Source: Catellatospora paridis
GTDB lineage: Bacteria; Actinomycetota; Actinomycetes; Mycobacteriales; Micromonosporaceae
Length of the DNA stretch: 64,000 nucleotides
Reading direction: 5' to 3'
NCBI RefSeq assembly: GCF_009720365.1
Contig: NZ_WBZD01000021.1
Location: forward strand, 1 to 64,000
The notes under the pieces were generated by a model, which saw only the letters and a list, made by a program, of their open reading frames with translations, ran no database searches and was not told the DNA's origin. A program made the translations under genes and the position numbers. Position 1 is the first letter of the stretch. Each line of letters begins with the position of its first letter. Below are positions 42,170 to 50,169 of this stretch, piece after piece.

Positions 42170-43168
42170 ATGAAAACCGTAGAACTCGGGCGCACCGGCG
42201 AGCAGGTCAGCCAACTGGCGCTCGGTGCCATGATCATGGGTACCAGCACCGACGAGCCCACCTCCGTCGAGATGCTCGACCGGTATCTCGACGCCGGCGG
42301 CAACTTCGTCGACACCGCCAACTGCTACTGCTGGTGGTCGCGCGAGGGCAGCCTCGGCGGGGAGAGCGAGGAACTGCTCGGCCGCTGGCTCACCGGCCGC
42401 CGGGACCGGGTCTTCCTAGCCACCAAGGGCAGCGCCATGGTCGGGGACCAGCAGGGGCTGTGGCACGACGGGCAGCCGGACTGGCCGCTGGCCCGCACCC
42501 GGTTCGAGGGCGCCGGCGCGGTGACGCTGACCAAGGCCATCGACGACAGCCTGCGGCGGCTGCGCACCGACCACGTCGACCTCTACTACGTGCACGTCGA
42601 CGACCGGGCCACCCCGCTGGAGGAGACGCTGGAAGCGCTCGCCGGCATCGTGGCCGCGGGCAAGGCGCGGCACATCGGCTGGTCGAACGTGCGCACCTGG
42701 CGGCTGGAGCGGATCCGGCAGCTGTGCGCGGCCAACGGCTGGCCCGCCCCGGTCGCCCTGCAGCAGCAGCACACCTACCTGCGCCCGAAGGCGGGCCTGG
42801 ACTCCGCCTCCATCGTGGACGACGAGCAGTTCGACTACCTGCGCGAACACGATGACCTGTCGCTGGTGGCGTACTCGCCGATCCTCAAGGGGGTCTACGA
42901 TTCTGCGGCCAAGCGGGCTGGGCACTGGGCCATGGAGAACTACGAAGGCCCCGATGCCCAGGTGCGGCTGGCCGCGGTCGCGCAGGTGGCCGCCGAGATC
43001 GGCGTCACGCCGAATCAGGTGGTGCTGGCCTGGCTGCTGCGCCAGTCGCCGACGATGATTCCACTGGTGGGTCCGCGCACGCTGGAGCAGTATGAGACGG
43101 CGCATGCCGCGCTCGACGTCGTGCTCTCCGACGAGCAGGTCGCGCGCCTGGATGCCGCCGGGGCATGA
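42170..43168 (+). CDS. Aldo/keto reductase
   Basis: 332 residues. The AKR barrel signature: MKTVELGRTGEQVSQLALGA, catalytic Asp/Tyr in DTANCYCWW, HVDLYYVHVDD, HIGWSNVRTWR and C-terminal cofactor-binding loop PLVGPRTLEQYETAHAA. NADPH-dependent reduction of an aldehyde, ketone or sugar. ATG 42170 has GAGGAGG upstream. The MerR-type promoter suggests induction by a small reactive or hydrophobic compound. Confidence 0.93.
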   Translation: MKTVELGRTGEQVSQLALGAMIMGTSTDEPTSVEMLDRYLDAGGNFVDTANCYCWWSREGSLGGESEELLGRWLTGRRDRVFLATKGSAMVGDQQGLWHDGQPDWPLARTRFEGAGAVTLTKAIDDSLRRLRTDHVDLYYVHVDDRATPLEETLEALAGIVAAGKARHIGWSNVRTWRLERIRQLCAANGWPAPVALQQQHTYLRPKAGLDSASIVDDEQFDYLREHDDLSLVAYSPILKGVYDSAAKRAGHWAMENYEGPDAQVRLAAVAQVAAEIGVTPNQVVLAWLLRQSPTMIPLVGPRTLEQYETAHAALDVVLSDEQVARLDAAGA

Positions 43169-43220
43169 CGTGTCGGGTTGTCGTGGCTGGCGCCGGACGC
43201 GTACTGTCGTCTGCCGCTGG

Positions 43221-43247
43221 GGAAACACGGCGGGTGTGCGCGTCGTT
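43221..43247 (+). promoter_or_regulatory. Candidate SigR-like promoter for rbpA
   Basis: GGAAA (43221-43225) and GTT (43245-43247) are 19 bases apart, close to the GGAAT-N18/19-GTT consensus of thiol-stress sigma factors that drive rbpA in Streptomyces. Confidence 0.4.
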
Positions 43248-43284
43248 GCGTCACCAGAGGCCAATTCAACTGTGAGGAGCTGGT

Positions 43285-43623
43285 ATGGGCGAGCGCGTGC
43301 TGCGGGGAAGCCGACTTGGCGCCGTCAGTTACGAGTCTGACCGCAACACCGAGTTCGCGCCCCGGCAGACCCGTGAGTTCTCGTGCGTCAACGGGCACCG
43401 GTTCGAGGTGCCGTTCGCCGTGGACGCCGAGGTGCCCTCGACGTGGGAGTGCAAGTTCGACGGCGCAGTGGCGCGGCTGGTCGACGGCACGGAGCCGGAG
43501 CAGAAGAAGGTCAAGCCCCCGCGTACGCACTGGGACATGCTGCTGGAGCGCCGCTCGATCGAGGAGCTCGAGGAGATCCTGAACGAGCGCCTGGCCGAGG
43601 TGCGCACCAAGCGCGGTCGCTGA
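43285..43623 (+). CDS. rbpA: RNA polymerase-binding protein RbpA
   Basis: 112 residues, family length. YESDRNTEFAPRQTREFSC, HRFEVPF, WECKFDGAVA and THWDMLLERRSIEELEEILN correspond to the N-terminal tail, zinc/core region, basic linker and sigma-interaction domain. RbpA stabilises open complexes with principal sigma factors and is confined to Actinobacteria. It ends at a hairpin terminator. Confidence 0.95.
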   Translation: MGERVLRGSRLGAVSYESDRNTEFAPRQTREFSCVNGHRFEVPFAVDAEVPSTWECKFDGAVARLVDGTEPEQKKVKPPRTHWDMLLERRSIEELEEILNERLAEVRTKRGR

Positions 43624-43639
43624 CCCCCCGATACCGCCG

Positions 43640-43674
43640 ATGCCGGCGCCGGTCTCCTGGACCGGCGTCGGCAT
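43640..43674 (+). terminator. Terminator hairpin after rbpA
   Basis: 14-bp arms (43640-43653, 43661-43674) with one G-T pair and a 7-base loop. Confidence 0.75.
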
Positions 43675-43744
43675 TCGTGTTCCCCGATCCGGACCACGAC
43701 AATGCGGCGCGGCACGGCGGGCCGGTCGGGTAGCGTCCCGGCGC

Positions 43745-44239
43745 ATGTACGAGCTGCAGCGGCTGACCCCCGCGCACGCCCCGGCGCTGCTGGCGTTCGA
43801 GACCGCCAACCGGGCCTGGTTCGCGCGTACCATCGCCGACCGGGGCGACGACTACTTCGCGCAATTCCCCCTGCGGCACGCGGCGATCCTCGCCGAGCAG
43901 GCGGCGGGGCTGCACCATTTCCACGTCGTGACCGACCCGGCCGCGACGATCGTGGGCCGGGTCAACCTCGTCGACGTCGCCGGCGGCCGCGCCGAGCTCG
44001 GCTACCGGATCGCCGAGAGCGCGTCGGGCGCGGGTCTGGCCACGGCGATGGTGGCGCAGGTCTGCGCGCTGGCCGCGGGCGAGTACGGGCTGACCGGCCT
44101 GACCGCGGTGACGACCTTCGACAATGCCGCCTCCGCCGCGGTGCTTCGCCGCAACGGCTTCATCGTCGATGAACCGATCACTCTCGGTGACCGTCCGGGC
44201 ATGCGGTACGTCCGTGACCTGCTGATCTCAGCCGGCTGA
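43745..44239 (+). CDS. GNAT-family N-acetyltransferase (RimJ/RimL type)
   Basis: 164 residues. GNAT motifs B and A are seen in IVGRVNLVDVAGGRAELGYR followed by GAGLATAMVAQVCALAAGEY, and AASAAVLRRNGFIVD is the terminal motif. It acetylates an amine on a protein, peptide or small molecule using acetyl-CoA. A TAGCGT -10-like box lies eight bases before ATG 43745, so the transcript may be leaderless. Confidence 0.88.
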   Translation: MYELQRLTPAHAPALLAFETANRAWFARTIADRGDDYFAQFPLRHAAILAEQAAGLHHFHVVTDPAATIVGRVNLVDVAGGRAELGYRIAESASGAGLATAMVAQVCALAAGEYGLTGLTAVTTFDNAASAAVLRRNGFIVDEPITLGDRPGMRYVRDLLISAG

Positions 44240-44409
44240 GACTCCGCGACGGGTCCGTGGTCACCCACGGCGACCTCGAAGACTTTCCCGCGCCGCCGCG
44301 GCGCGGTAATCTGCCAGGCGGCCGCGCCCGTGCAGAGTTCCCCCTCACCCCTGGCGGCCGCCGCCGCGTGCCCGGCTGTTGCGCGGCGGACGACGGAAGG
44401 ATCCTGTAC

Positions 44410-45456
44410 GTGCCTGCCCCGGTGCGCCGCCCCCGCCCTGCGTCCCTGCTCGCCCTGCTCGTGGCCGCCGTGTTGCTGGTCGCCGGCTTCGGGACGCCCG
44501 CCAACGCCGAGCCCAACGAGATCCCGTCGACCAAGGTCGCCCAGGCGCGCCAGAACCTGGAGAGCGCTGCGGGGCAGTACATAGAGGCCGAGGCGGCGAT
44601 GCTCAAGGCCAAAAAAGAACAGACCACCATGAACCAGACGCTGCTGGCGGCGGAGAACCGGTACACGCGGGTCCGGGCGAGCGTGGCCAAGTACGCCGCC
44701 GATGCGTACAAGGCCGGACGGCTCGGCGTCATCGGCGTGATGCTGAACGCGAACACGTCCGACGAGTTCCTGGCCCGCTCCGCGGCGCTGGAGAAGTTGA
44801 CCGCCCGCGACGAGGCCCGCATCAGCGAGCTGGTCCAGGTCAAGAAGGAGATCTCCGCCGCCAAGGCCGCCGTCGACGCCTCCGTGCAGGAGCAGGCCAA
44901 GCACTTCGCCGAGATGGCGAAGCTGCGCAAGGCCGCCGACAAGGCGCTCAGCGCGCTCGGCGGCGAGGCCACCCGCGGCTGGGTCGACCCGAACTCGCCG
45001 CTGGCCATTCCGGCCAAGCGCAACTCGGACGGCACCTGGCCCAAGGAGGTGTGCAGCATCGACGACCCCACCCGCAAGACGGTGGCGGGCGCCTGCATCA
45101 CGCCGCGCACGCTGCACGCATACCAGCAGGCCCAGAAGGACGGGTTCAAGCGGTACACCTCGTGCTGGCGCCCCGGCGACATGTATGAGCACCCCAAGGG
45201 ACGTGCCTGCGACTTCTCGGCGGCGGCGGGCGGCTTCGGTGGCACGGCCGGCGGCGCCGACCGGACCTACGGCAACAAGCTCGCCGCGTACTTCGTCAAG
45301 AACGCCAGCGCGCTCGGGGTCATGTACGTCATCTGGTTCTGCCAGGTGTGGACCGCCACCGGCGGCGGCTGGCACAGATACTCGCCGACCGGGTCGAGCT
45401 GCGGTGACTCGCCGTCCGCCGACCACACCGACCACGTGCACCTGTCGGTGTACTGA
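44410..45456 (+). CDS. Secreted coiled-coil protein with ARB_07466-like (VanY-related) C-terminal domain
   Basis: 348 residues from GTG 44410 (GGAAGGA upstream). Signal peptide ends near ANA. Residues about 40-190 are a long coiled coil with Ala/Lys/Glu heptads, like RipA/NlpC regulators. The C-terminal 140 residues (CWRPGDMYEHPKGRACDFSA and DHTDHVHLSVY) resemble the LAS/VanY-like ARB_07466 domain with His/Asp/His ligands. A role in peptidoglycan hydrolysis or its control at the wall is inferred. Confidence 0.82.
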   Translation: MPAPVRRPRPASLLALLVAAVLLVAGFGTPANAEPNEIPSTKVAQARQNLESAAGQYIEAEAAMLKAKKEQTTMNQTLLAAENRYTRVRASVAKYAADAYKAGRLGVIGVMLNANTSDEFLARSAALEKLTARDEARISELVQVKKEISAAKAAVDASVQEQAKHFAEMAKLRKAADKALSALGGEATRGWVDPNSPLAIPAKRNSDGTWPKEVCSIDDPTRKTVAGACITPRTLHAYQQAQKDGFKRYTSCWRPGDMYEHPKGRACDFSAAAGGFGGTAGGADRTYGNKLAAYFVKNASALGVMYVIWFCQVWTATGGGWHRYSPTGSSCGDSPSADHTDHVHLSVY

Positions 45457-45584
45457 CGCGGGCGCTGATCTCCGCCAGGCGAGCGGGCACGGCTCTCGCG
45501 TGGACAGATTTTCTCGCGTTGGGTGTAATGGCGCGACCGGTAGCGGGACTTATCAGCGAGACACCGCTACCTCGGGAGGCAGTC

Positions 45585-47021
45585 ATGCGGTCAGACACGT
45601 CCCTCGCCAGGGCCGCCGCGGCAGGCGACCGCGAGGCGTTCGACCGGCTCTACCGCCTGTACCGGCCGGGCCTGCTCGGCTTCGTGTTCCGGCAGGTCGG
45701 TGACCGGCACACCGCCGAGGACGTGGTGCAGGAGGCGTTCCTGGTCGCCTGGCGCGACCTGGCCAAGCTGCGCGACCCCGACGTGTTCCGGACCTGGCTG
45801 TTCTCCATCGCGTACCGGCGGGCGAGGTCGGTGGCGGCCCGGGTCGCGCCCGCGCCGCTGCCCGATCCGGCGCTGCTGGTCGACGACAGCCCCGGCCGCC
45901 ACCCTGAGCAGGCCGCCGAGCAGCGGGAGGCGTACGAGCTGGTCTGGGCCGCCGCGCACGGGCTCGAACCACGCCAGCGCGCGGTGCTGGAGCTGAACGT
46001 GCGGTGGGAGCTGTCCAGCCGCGAGATCGGCGAGGTGCTCGGTGTCGGCACCGCGCACGCCGCGGTGCTGGTGCACCGCTCGCGCGCGGCGCTGGGCAGC
46101 GCGGTGCGCACCGTGCTCATCGCCCGCCGGCACGGCCGCTGCGCCGGGCTCGACGCCATCGTGCACGGCAGCAGGCGGTTGACCTCCCGGGAACGTTCCC
46201 AGGTCGACCGGCACGTGCGCGGCTGCGACCGGTGCCGCCGCCTGTCCGCCCGCAACGGCGCGTACGCCGTGCTCGCCGCGCTGCTGGCGCTCACCGACGG
46301 GCCGGTGCCGGGCGGCTCGGCGCAGACCAGCCCGGCGGCCGCGATCGCCGCCGCGGGCGCGCGCGGGATGCGCCTGCCCGGCAAGCTGGCGCTCGGCTCG
46401 GCGGCCACCGTGCTGGCCGCGACCGGCGTGTACGCGCTGGTCCCGGTGGTCGGCGAGGGCCCGGACGTCGACCGGGCCGGTAGCGCCGCGGCCGCCGTCG
46501 CGGCGGGTGTCGCCCCGGGGGCCGCGTCGCCGTCGGCCTCGATCTCGGCGGCGGGCTCGCCCTCGGCTGCTCCGGTGAGCCCGTCGGCCTCGCCGTCCGC
46601 CGTCGCGTCGGCGCGGCCCAGCCCTACCAAGGCCGCCCCGGTGACGCTGGAGGCGCAGATGCTGGCACTGGTCAACCAGGCCCGCAAGAGCGCGGGCTGC
46701 GGCGCGCTGCGCGCCGAGCCGAAGCTGGACAATGCCGCCCGGCTGCACAGCGCAGACATGGCCAAGCGCAACTACTTCTCGCACACCACCCCGGACGGGG
46801 TCAGCCCGTGGGACCGGGCCAAGGCGGCCGGCTACGACCAGCCGTCGGCGGAGAACATCGCCGCGGGCAACGCCACCGCGAAGGCGACCATGACCCAGTG
46901 GATGAACTCGCCCGGCCACAAGGCGAACATCCTGAACTGCTCCTACAAGGCGATGGGCGTGGGCCGGGCGACCGGCGGCTCCTACCGCTACTACTGGACC
47001 CAGATGTTCGGCTTCCGCTGA
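45585..47021 (+). CDS. ECF-type sigma factor fused to zinc-finger-like motif, TM segment and C-terminal CAP/SCP domain
   Basis: 478 residues. Sigma region 2 about 5-75 (RQVGDRHTAEDVVQEAFLVA), region 4 about 115-175 (LEPRQRAVLELNVRWELSSR, EVLGVGTAHAAVLVHRS). C186, H210, C214 and C217 form C-x23-H-x3-C-x2-C. The TM is about 268-289 (LALGSAATVLAATGVYALVP). A Ser/Ala/Pro linker of about 60 residues leads to a CAP/SCP (PR-1) domain at about 355-478 (LVNQARKSAGC, NYFSHTTPDGVSPWDRAKAA, SPGHKANILN). It is the same plan as the sigma/AbfB gene at 1393-2931. ATG 45585 has GGGAGG upstream. Confidence 0.85.
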   Translation: MRSDTSLARAAAAGDREAFDRLYRLYRPGLLGFVFRQVGDRHTAEDVVQEAFLVAWRDLAKLRDPDVFRTWLFSIAYRRARSVAARVAPAPLPDPALLVDDSPGRHPEQAAEQREAYELVWAAAHGLEPRQRAVLELNVRWELSSREIGEVLGVGTAHAAVLVHRSRAALGSAVRTVLIARRHGRCAGLDAIVHGSRRLTSRERSQVDRHVRGCDRCRRLSARNGAYAVLAALLALTDGPVPGGSAQTSPAAAIAAAGARGMRLPGKLALGSAATVLAATGVYALVPVVGEGPDVDRAGSAAAAVAAGVAPGAASPSASISAAGSPSAAPVSPSASPSAVASARPSPTKAAPVTLEAQMLALVNQARKSAGCGALRAEPKLDNAARLHSADMAKRNYFSHTTPDGVSPWDRAKAAGYDQPSAENIAAGNATAKATMTQWMNSPGHKANILNCSYKAMGVGRATGGSYRYYWTQMFGFR

Positions 47022-47149
47022 CGAGAACGCATTGGGCCTAGGCGATAACACTGGGATACCCTCGAGGAGGGCCGGGCGCGTGCTCGCGCCGTCCTGGAGG
47101 CGCACCGGGAGCGCAAGCGGATGCCCGGCGGTCCCGGACAGCGAGCCGC

Positions 47150-47545
47150 GTGAGCATCGGCCTGATCCTGGATCCTTCTGCCCTGCTGCTCCATCTGCGG
47201 CTGGAGCGCGTGTCGATCGGCGAGCTGATCAGCGAGGTCATCGACGCCGACCAGCTGGTCGGCGTGCCTGCCCTCGCCGTGGTGGTCGTATGGCCGGACC
47301 TGGACGGCGACGACCTGGCGCGCGTGGAGCGGATGCTCTCGTGGGACGACAGCGGCATCGTGGTGCTGCCGCTGACCGGAGACGCGCTGCTCGACCTGCA
47401 TCGCACGATGCCGCTCGTGAAGGGCGGCCAGGGCGTCGCGCACGCCGTGGTGGAGGCTCGTCGCTACGGGTGCCTGCTGGCCACCGACCGACCCGGCGAC
47501 TTCGGCGATGCGGTGGACCCGGACGACCTGGTGGAGCTGTCCTAG
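47150..47545 (+). CDS. PIN-domain-like protein
   Basis: 131 residues from GTG 47150. ILDPSALLLHLR carries the first acidic residue of a PIN fold and LLATDRPGDFGDAV the last; VEARRYGCLLATDR is typical. Such proteins are ribonuclease toxins of VapC type. The preceding frame, ending with TGA that overlaps this GTG, encodes a basic antitoxin-like tail (RARARAVLEAHRERKR) but has no start codon after an in-frame stop at 47044. The antitoxin may be degraded or use an unusual start. Confidence 0.65.
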   Translation: MSIGLILDPSALLLHLRLERVSIGELISEVIDADQLVGVPALAVVVVWPDLDGDDLARVERMLSWDDSGIVVLPLTGDALLDLHRTMPLVKGGQGVAHAVVEARRYGCLLATDRPGDFGDAVDPDDLVELS

Positions 47546-47697
47546 CCGCGCACGATGGCTGATCCCCGGCGCGGTGACCTTCGCCGCATCGTGGCGGACC
47601 CCGGCATGCGGCCGCCTAGGCTCGCGTCATCGGATCATGAGGATCCGGGTGGCGGCGACCTGTCGGCGTCGACCGGCCCGGGGAAGGCGCGACAAGG

Positions 47698-48462
47698 ATG
47701 CAGACGACGCTGACCGTCGGCGAGGCCGTGGTGGTGCTGCTGGCCGGGATGGCCGCGGGCGGGATCAACGCGGTGGTGGGCTCGGGCACGCTGGTGACCT
47801 TCCCGGTGCTGCTGGCCCTGGGCTACCCGCCGGTCGTCGCGAACGTCTCCAATACTGTCGGCCTGGTGCCCGGCTCGCTGTCGGGGGCGTACGCCTATCG
47901 CAAGGGCCTGGCCGGGCACGGCCCGCTGCTGTTGCGCCTGGGCACCGCCTCGGTGCTGGGTGCGCTGCTCGGCGCGGTGCTGCTGCTGTGGCTGCCGCCG
48001 GGCGCGTTCAACGCCATCGTGCCGGTGCTGATCGGCCTGGCTCTGGTGCTGGTGATCCTGCAGCCCCGGCTGGCCCGGTCACTGGCTCAGCGGCGCCCCG
48101 ACAACGAGCGGCGTGTGGGGCCGTTGCTGCTGCTCGGCGTGTTCGGCGCGGGTGTGTACGGCGGCTACTTCGGCGCGGCCCAAGGCGTGCTGCTGCTGGG
48201 GCTGCTCGGGGTGCTGCTCTCCACCGACCTGCAGTGGGTCAACGGCATCAAGAACCTGCTGGCGGCGCTGGTGAACGGGGTCGCCGCGGTGCTGTTCATC
48301 GCCCTGGGCATGGTCGCCTGGCAGCCCGCGCTGCTGATCGCCGCGGGTTCGGTCGTCGGCGGCCTCGTCGGCGGCCGCTGGGGTCGCCGCCTACCCCCGA
48401 CCGTTCTGCGCATCCTCATCGTCGTCATCGGCCTAGCCGCCATGATCCAGCTGCTTACCTGA
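47698..48462 (+). CDS. Sulfite exporter TauE/SafE family protein
   Basis: 254 residues with seven to eight membrane segments. GGINAVVGSGTLVTFPVLLALGYPP and FGAAQGVLLLGLLGVLLSTD are the duplicated TauE motifs. These proteins export sulfite or sulfo-organic acids, or take up related anions. Start ATG 47698 is preceded by AAGG. It is convergent with a CGNR regulator, two bases apart. Confidence 0.9.
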   Translation: MQTTLTVGEAVVVLLAGMAAGGINAVVGSGTLVTFPVLLALGYPPVVANVSNTVGLVPGSLSGAYAYRKGLAGHGPLLLRLGTASVLGALLGAVLLLWLPPGAFNAIVPVLIGLALVLVILQPRLARSLAQRRPDNERRVGPLLLLGVFGAGVYGGYFGAAQGVLLLGLLGVLLSTDLQWVNGIKNLLAALVNGVAAVLFIALGMVAWQPALLIAAGSVVGGLVGGRWGRRLPPTVLRILIVVIGLAAMIQLLT

Positions 48463-48464
48463 GG

Positions 48465-49010
48465 TCAGGCGCGGGCGGCGGCTTTGCGGGCGCGGTAGGC
48501 GGTGACGGCGGCGCGGTTGCCGCAGCCGGCGTCGCAGAAGCGCTTCGAGCGGTTCTTGGACAGATCGACGACCACGTTGCCGCAGTCGGGGTATTCGCAG
48601 ACGCGCAGGCGGCTGAGCTCGCCGCTGCGGACCACGTCGACGAGCGCCATCGCGGCCTCGACCGCCAGGCGGGTGGCCAGCGGCGCGTCGGAGGGTGTCG
48701 CGTGCAGGTGGTAGTCCCACTGGTCGTGCTTGACGAGCTGGGGGAGCGCGTTCGACTCGCGTAGCAGCGCGTTCACGATCTGCACGACCTCGTCCTCGTC
48801 GGCCTCCCACACCCGGCGCAGCCGTGGGCGCAGGTCCTGCACCGCGCGCAGCTCGGCGGTGGTGTGCTCGCGGGCGCCGGTCCACTCGTACGTCTGGACG
48901 AAGTCGTCGAGCGCGGCCAGGTCGGGCAGCTTCTCGCCGTCCGAGCCGGTGGTGTTGACCAGTGCTGCGGCGGCCACCAGCGCTACTTCAGTGTCATGGG
49001 CAAAAAGCAT
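48465..49010 (-). CDS. CGNR zinc-finger transcriptional regulator
   Basis: 181 residues. N-terminal ABATE (putative stress-response) domain about 1-130; C-terminal zinc finger CEYPDCGNVVVDLSKNRSKR followed by FCDAGCGNRAAVTAYRARK, the CGNR signature. It is divergent from an EamA transporter gene, the commonest partner of this family. ATG 49010 is preceded by AGGAGTCAAG. Confidence 0.93.
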   Translation of the reverse strand: MLFAHDTEVALVAAAALVNTTGSDGEKLPDLAALDDFVQTYEWTGAREHTTAELRAVQDLRPRLRRVWEADEDEVVQIVNALLRESNALPQLVKHDQWDYHLHATPSDAPLATRLAVEAAMALVDVVRSGELSRLRVCEYPDCGNVVVDLSKNRSKRFCDAGCGNRAAVTAYRARKAAARA

Positions 49011-49097
49011 CTTGACTCCTGTCACCCATCGGGCTAATGTCATCAGCATAGCGGTGTTTTGCTCATTACGCTTCTTGCAGTCTCCGAGGTGAGTTCC
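49011..49097. promoter_or_regulatory. Divergent CGNR/EamA promoter region
   Basis: An 87-bp gap, more AT-rich than its surroundings. TAATG (49034-49038) and CATTA about 20 bases further on form a loose dyad that might be the CGNR operator. Confidence 0.35.
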
Positions 49098-50075
49098 ATG
49101 CAGACCCAACGCTCCGCCGGTGTCGGCCTCGGTCTGGCCCTGCTGTCGGCCGCAACGTTCGGCACGTCGGGCACCTTCGCCCGATCCCTGATCGAGGCGG
49201 GCTGGTCGGCCGAGGCCGCGGTGGCCGCACGAGTGGGCGCCGCCGCCCTGATGCTGGCCGTGCCGACCGTCCTCGCGCTGCGCGGCAAGTGGCACGTGCT
49301 GCGCAGCAACCTGGGTTCGATCGGTGTCTTCGGGCTGCTCGCCGTCGTCGGCGCGCAGGTCGGTTTCTTCAACGCCGTCCGCTACCTGCCCATCGGCATC
49401 GCCCTGCTCCTGGAGTACCTGGGCATCATCCTCGTCGTGTTCTGGATGTGGGCCCGGCACGGCCAGCGACCGCGCCGGCTGACCCTGGCCGGGTCGGCGG
49501 CGGCGATGCTGGGGCTGTTCTTCGTGCTCGACGTGACCGGCGGCGGCAGCATCGACCCGGTGGGCGTGCTGTGGGGCCTGGGCGCGGCAGTGGGCCTGGC
49601 GGCCTACTTCGTGCTCAGCGCGCGGGTCGACGAGCGGCTGCCGTCGGTGGCCATGGCCAGCAGCGGCATGGCGATCGGCGCGGTGGTCCTGCTGGCGCTG
49701 GGCGCGTTCGGCGCGCTGCCGCTGCGGGCCACCTTCGGCGACGTCACGTTCGCGGGGGAGCGGATGAGCTGGCTGGTGCCGATCGTCGGGCTGTCTCTGG
49801 TGGCCGCGGTGATCGCGTACGTCTCCGGCATCGGCGCGGCGCGGATCCTGGGTGCGCGGCTGTCGTCGTTCGTCGGGCTGACCGAGGTGCTGTTCGCGGT
49901 TCTGATCGCCTGGCTGTTCCTGGGCGAGCTGCCGGTGCCCGTGCAGCTGCTCGGCGGCGCACTGATCATCGGCGGCGTGGTGCTGGTGCGCGTCGACGAG
50001 CTGTGGTCCGCGCCGTCCGTGCCGGACCAGGTCGTGCCCGCCGCCGAGCCGGCGCTCGCGGGCCAGGGCCGCTAG
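49098..50075 (+). CDS. EamA/RhaT-family DMT transporter
   Basis: 325 residues with ten predicted membrane segments in two EamA repeats (GLALLSAATFGTSGTFARSL and LGAAVGLAAYFVLSARVDER). The end of the second repeat is LTEVLFAVLIAWLFLGELPV. Exports amino acids, metabolites or drugs. Divergent from, and probably controlled by, the CGNR regulator. GAGGTGAG precedes the ATG. It ends at hairpin copy 2. Confidence 0.92.
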   Translation: MQTQRSAGVGLGLALLSAATFGTSGTFARSLIEAGWSAEAAVAARVGAAALMLAVPTVLALRGKWHVLRSNLGSIGVFGLLAVVGAQVGFFNAVRYLPIGIALLLEYLGIILVVFWMWARHGQRPRRLTLAGSAAAMLGLFFVLDVTGGGSIDPVGVLWGLGAAVGLAAYFVLSARVDERLPSVAMASSGMAIGAVVLLALGAFGALPLRATFGDVTFAGERMSWLVPIVGLSLVAAVIAYVSGIGAARILGARLSSFVGLTEVLFAVLIAWLFLGELPVPVQLLGGALIIGGVVLVRVDELWSAPSVPDQVVPAAEPALAGQGR

Positions 50076-50119
50076 CGCGTCGCGGCAGGTCGGGGCCGCA
50101 TACCCGAACGGTTTGGATG

Positions 50120-50165
50120 GGAAGGGCACCTTCTGCAACGCAGAGCGTTGTGAAGGTGCCCTTCC
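50120..50165. terminator. 46-bp dispersed hairpin, copy 2
   Basis: Same outer 14-bp arms as copy 1; inner stem CAACGC-AGA-GCGTTG. It lies between convergent genes (stops at 50075 and 50170), so it can terminate both. Confidence 0.8.
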
Positions 50166-50169
50166 TCTC

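Noticed and set aside
47032..47149. Full antitoxin gene upstream of the PIN gene
   Set aside because: No start codon follows the in-frame TAA at 47044; treated as a remnant only.
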